Both the position numbers and the translations under genes were made by a program. From positions 79,072 through 143,071 of the forward strand of contig JAFGBS010000027.1 in assembly GCA_016933055.1 (NCBI GenBank): 64,000 nucleotides of DNA, read 5' to 3'. Position 1 is the first letter of the stretch. Each line of letters opens with the position of its first letter. Shown here piece after piece: positions 62,769 through 64,000 of this stretch. The stretch comes from Promethearchaeota archaeon. Lineage in GTDB: Archaea > Asgardarchaeota > Lokiarchaeia > Sigyniarchaeales > Promethearchaeaceae. Below the pieces are notes generated by a model. It had not been told where the DNA came from and made no database searches. It saw only the letters and a program-made list of their open reading frames with translations.

Positions 62769-63821
62769 ATGAAATCACGAAAAATGTATGTTGGACTCTT
62801 TTTATTTTTGATTTTTTTCTTATCATTAGGATTTTCCGTTAATGCAGATTTTCCTTCTAGTTCCCAGTCTTCTCTCAACATTATGACTACTATTGCCATT
62901 CCCTATGATATTGTCAAAAGTATCTCGGGATCAGGAGCAACTATTGAAAGTATAGTCGATTCTACAACTGATATTCATAGTTTTGATGGTCCTACACCAA
63001 ATCAATTGGATAAAATGGTTAATGTAGCAGATGTGATATTCACTCTGGGAATCCGAGATGCCGAACCCTGGTTGCAACCAATAATCGACGATAATCCAAG
63101 CTTAACGAGTAAAATTGTAAATCTCACAAATATCTTTGTTGATGGAATTGCTGATCCTCTACTCGAAAATGAAATTAATGAGCATATTTGGATGGATCCG
63201 AATATCGTGAAAAAGATGGCAACCATTACGACTGCAACTTTAGTTTCGTTGGATCCTGCTAATAGCGATACATTTGAATCCGCAAATGCTACGTATCAAG
63301 CGAAATTAGATGCACTTCTCATGCATATAGAGGGAAATAAAACTGCCTATTTTAACGGAATGAAAGTTGTTGTGAATCATCCTTCCTTTCTCTATCTATT
63401 CGAATTACTAGGAATACAGCGTTTAGGCGTCATTGAAACCCATGAGCATGGTTCGGAACCTGATCCACAACATATCGATGAACTGGTTCAAATGATAAAT
63501 AATGAAAGTGGAAATGTTACAATCGTAACTAATCCCCAACACTCCAGTGAGAACGCAATTGAAATTGCCCAAGCAACTGACTCAAAAATCTCAATTATGT
63601 CCCCCATTCCGGGTATCTTCAAAAATCAAGGTGGTAAATTAGAATTTGATTTTGAAGTATTGGATTATATTTCTATGATTGAATATTGCATGTATGCCTT
63701 GCGAAACCCCGTGGACTCTCCTAAAACCATTCCTGGTTATAGATTAATTGCACTTGGAATGTCAATAGTAATCGGTACTGGAGTTAGTCTCATATTAGTT
63801 GGGAAAAGAGTACAAAAGTAA
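62769..63821 (+). CDS. znuA: Metal ABC transporter substrate-binding protein (ZnuA-like), membrane-anchored
   Basis: A 350-residue cluster A-I binding protein. A signal peptide spans about residues 1-26. Metal ligands are expected in TTDIHSFDGP, NEHIWMDPN and VVNHPSFLYL, all at ZnuA/PsaA-equivalent places, with acidic residues nearby (ETHEHGSEPD). The long His-rich loop of E. coli ZnuA is absent. The C-terminus has IPGY, a hydrophobic helix and a KRVQK tail, tethering it to the membrane. It captures zinc or manganese for the permease encoded divergently. Confidence 0.9.
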   Translation: MKSRKMYVGLFLFLIFFLSLGFSVNADFPSSSQSSLNIMTTIAIPYDIVKSISGSGATIESIVDSTTDIHSFDGPTPNQLDKMVNVADVIFTLGIRDAEPWLQPIIDDNPSLTSKIVNLTNIFVDGIADPLLENEINEHIWMDPNIVKKMATITTATLVSLDPANSDTFESANATYQAKLDALLMHIEGNKTAYFNGMKVVVNHPSFLYLFELLGIQRLGVIETHEHGSEPDPQHIDELVQMINNESGNVTIVTNPQHSSENAIEIAQATDSKISIMSPIPGIFKNQGGKLEFDFEVLDYISMIEYCMYALRNPVDSPKTIPGYRLIALGMSIVIGTGVSLILVGKRVQK

Positions 63822-64000
63822 TACTTGCTATTTTTTTCTTCTAATTGAATCATTGCAAGTTATATACATAAAAAGAAAAAAAGTAATTAATCTTTTTTTA
63901 TCGAAGCTAATCAGTAAAAATTTCCCCTTTTTTCCCGTAGTACTGTGCGGTCTTCTCCCTTCTCCCCTAGAATCCATCCATAATACGATTTTCCCATGCA
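63822..64000. other. Terminal non-coding segment
   Basis: About 180 bp after znuA to the end of the window. It is T- and A-rich, with TTTTTTT runs near 63892-63899 that may serve termination. No gene is visible and any gene further on is cut by the window edge. Confidence 0.4.

Noticed and set aside
1..64000. CRISPR arrays, rRNA and intact insertion sequences
   Set aside because: I looked for regularly spaced repeats, rRNA-like conserved blocks and transposase genes and found none.

Overview
The window is about 64 kb of AT-rich DNA, densely coded and almost certainly archaeal. Supporting signs are isopentenyl phosphate kinase, a geranylgeranyl-reductase-type flavoprotein, archaeal-type uS10 and eS25, an archaeal-type TrpRS, AMP phosphorylase, branched-polyamine synthase, leaderless-looking promoters with a TATA box about 25 bp before the start, and many small zinc-ribbon proteins. 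A gelsolin-like domain protein, a divergent EF-2 paralogue whose diphthamide site is altered, and Bud23-like methyltransferases point to an Asgard archaeon, probably Lokiarchaeia-like. The exact lineage cannot be fixed from this window. I saw no rRNA, tRNA, CRISPR array or intact insertion sequence.

Region 1 (143-9262, + strand) is a tightly packed nine-gene operon and the most interesting part. Three membrane proteins come first; the second is His-rich, with two HxH motifs that recall the haem-ligand helix of haem-copper oxidases. They are followed by an FAD dehydrogenase, a CCG/4Fe-4S (GlcF/HdrD-like) protein, a clear haem O synthase-like prenyltransferase (CtaB), an HTH_10 regulator, a SEC59/VTE5-like prenol kinase and isopentenyl phosphate kinase. 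This reads as an undescribed membrane redox complex packaged with its own prenylated-haem supply.

Region 2 (9316-20699) holds a membrane protein, a pirin, a PUA protein next to an NSUN-type RNA m5C methyltransferase, a CYTH protein and HypC. It continues with an overlapping metallophosphoesterase/HD/sulfatase set, a PlsC-like acyltransferase, a VOC protein and a geranylgeranyl-reductase-family flavoprotein.

Region 3 (20700-31557) has a 610-bp intergenic stretch with decayed coding remnants, a SagB-type nitroreductase fused to TPRs, an aminotransferase, an exported LVIVD beta-propeller with an IPGY C-terminal anchor, and a fused sugar isomerase/Cgl0159-type aldolase protein preceded by two GC-rich hairpin repeats.

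Region 4 (31848-44734) holds a TPR protein, AMP phosphorylase, a membrane acyltransferase, DNA ligase, the gelsolin-like protein, two unknowns, a large GH35 beta-galactosidase and a zinc-ribbon membrane protein.

Region 5 (44949-60101) holds a ribbon-helix-helix regulator, tandem Bud23-like methyltransferases, uS10, eS25, BpsA, unknowns, a DsbD-like thiol transporter, serine-synthesis genes (SerA and a class V aminotransferase), the EF-2 paralogue and TrpRS.

Region 6 (60352-63821) is a zinc or manganese uptake locus: ATPase, permease with a His-rich tail and a DtxR-like regulator on the minus strand, with the binding protein divergent on the plus strand across an operator-like intergenic region.
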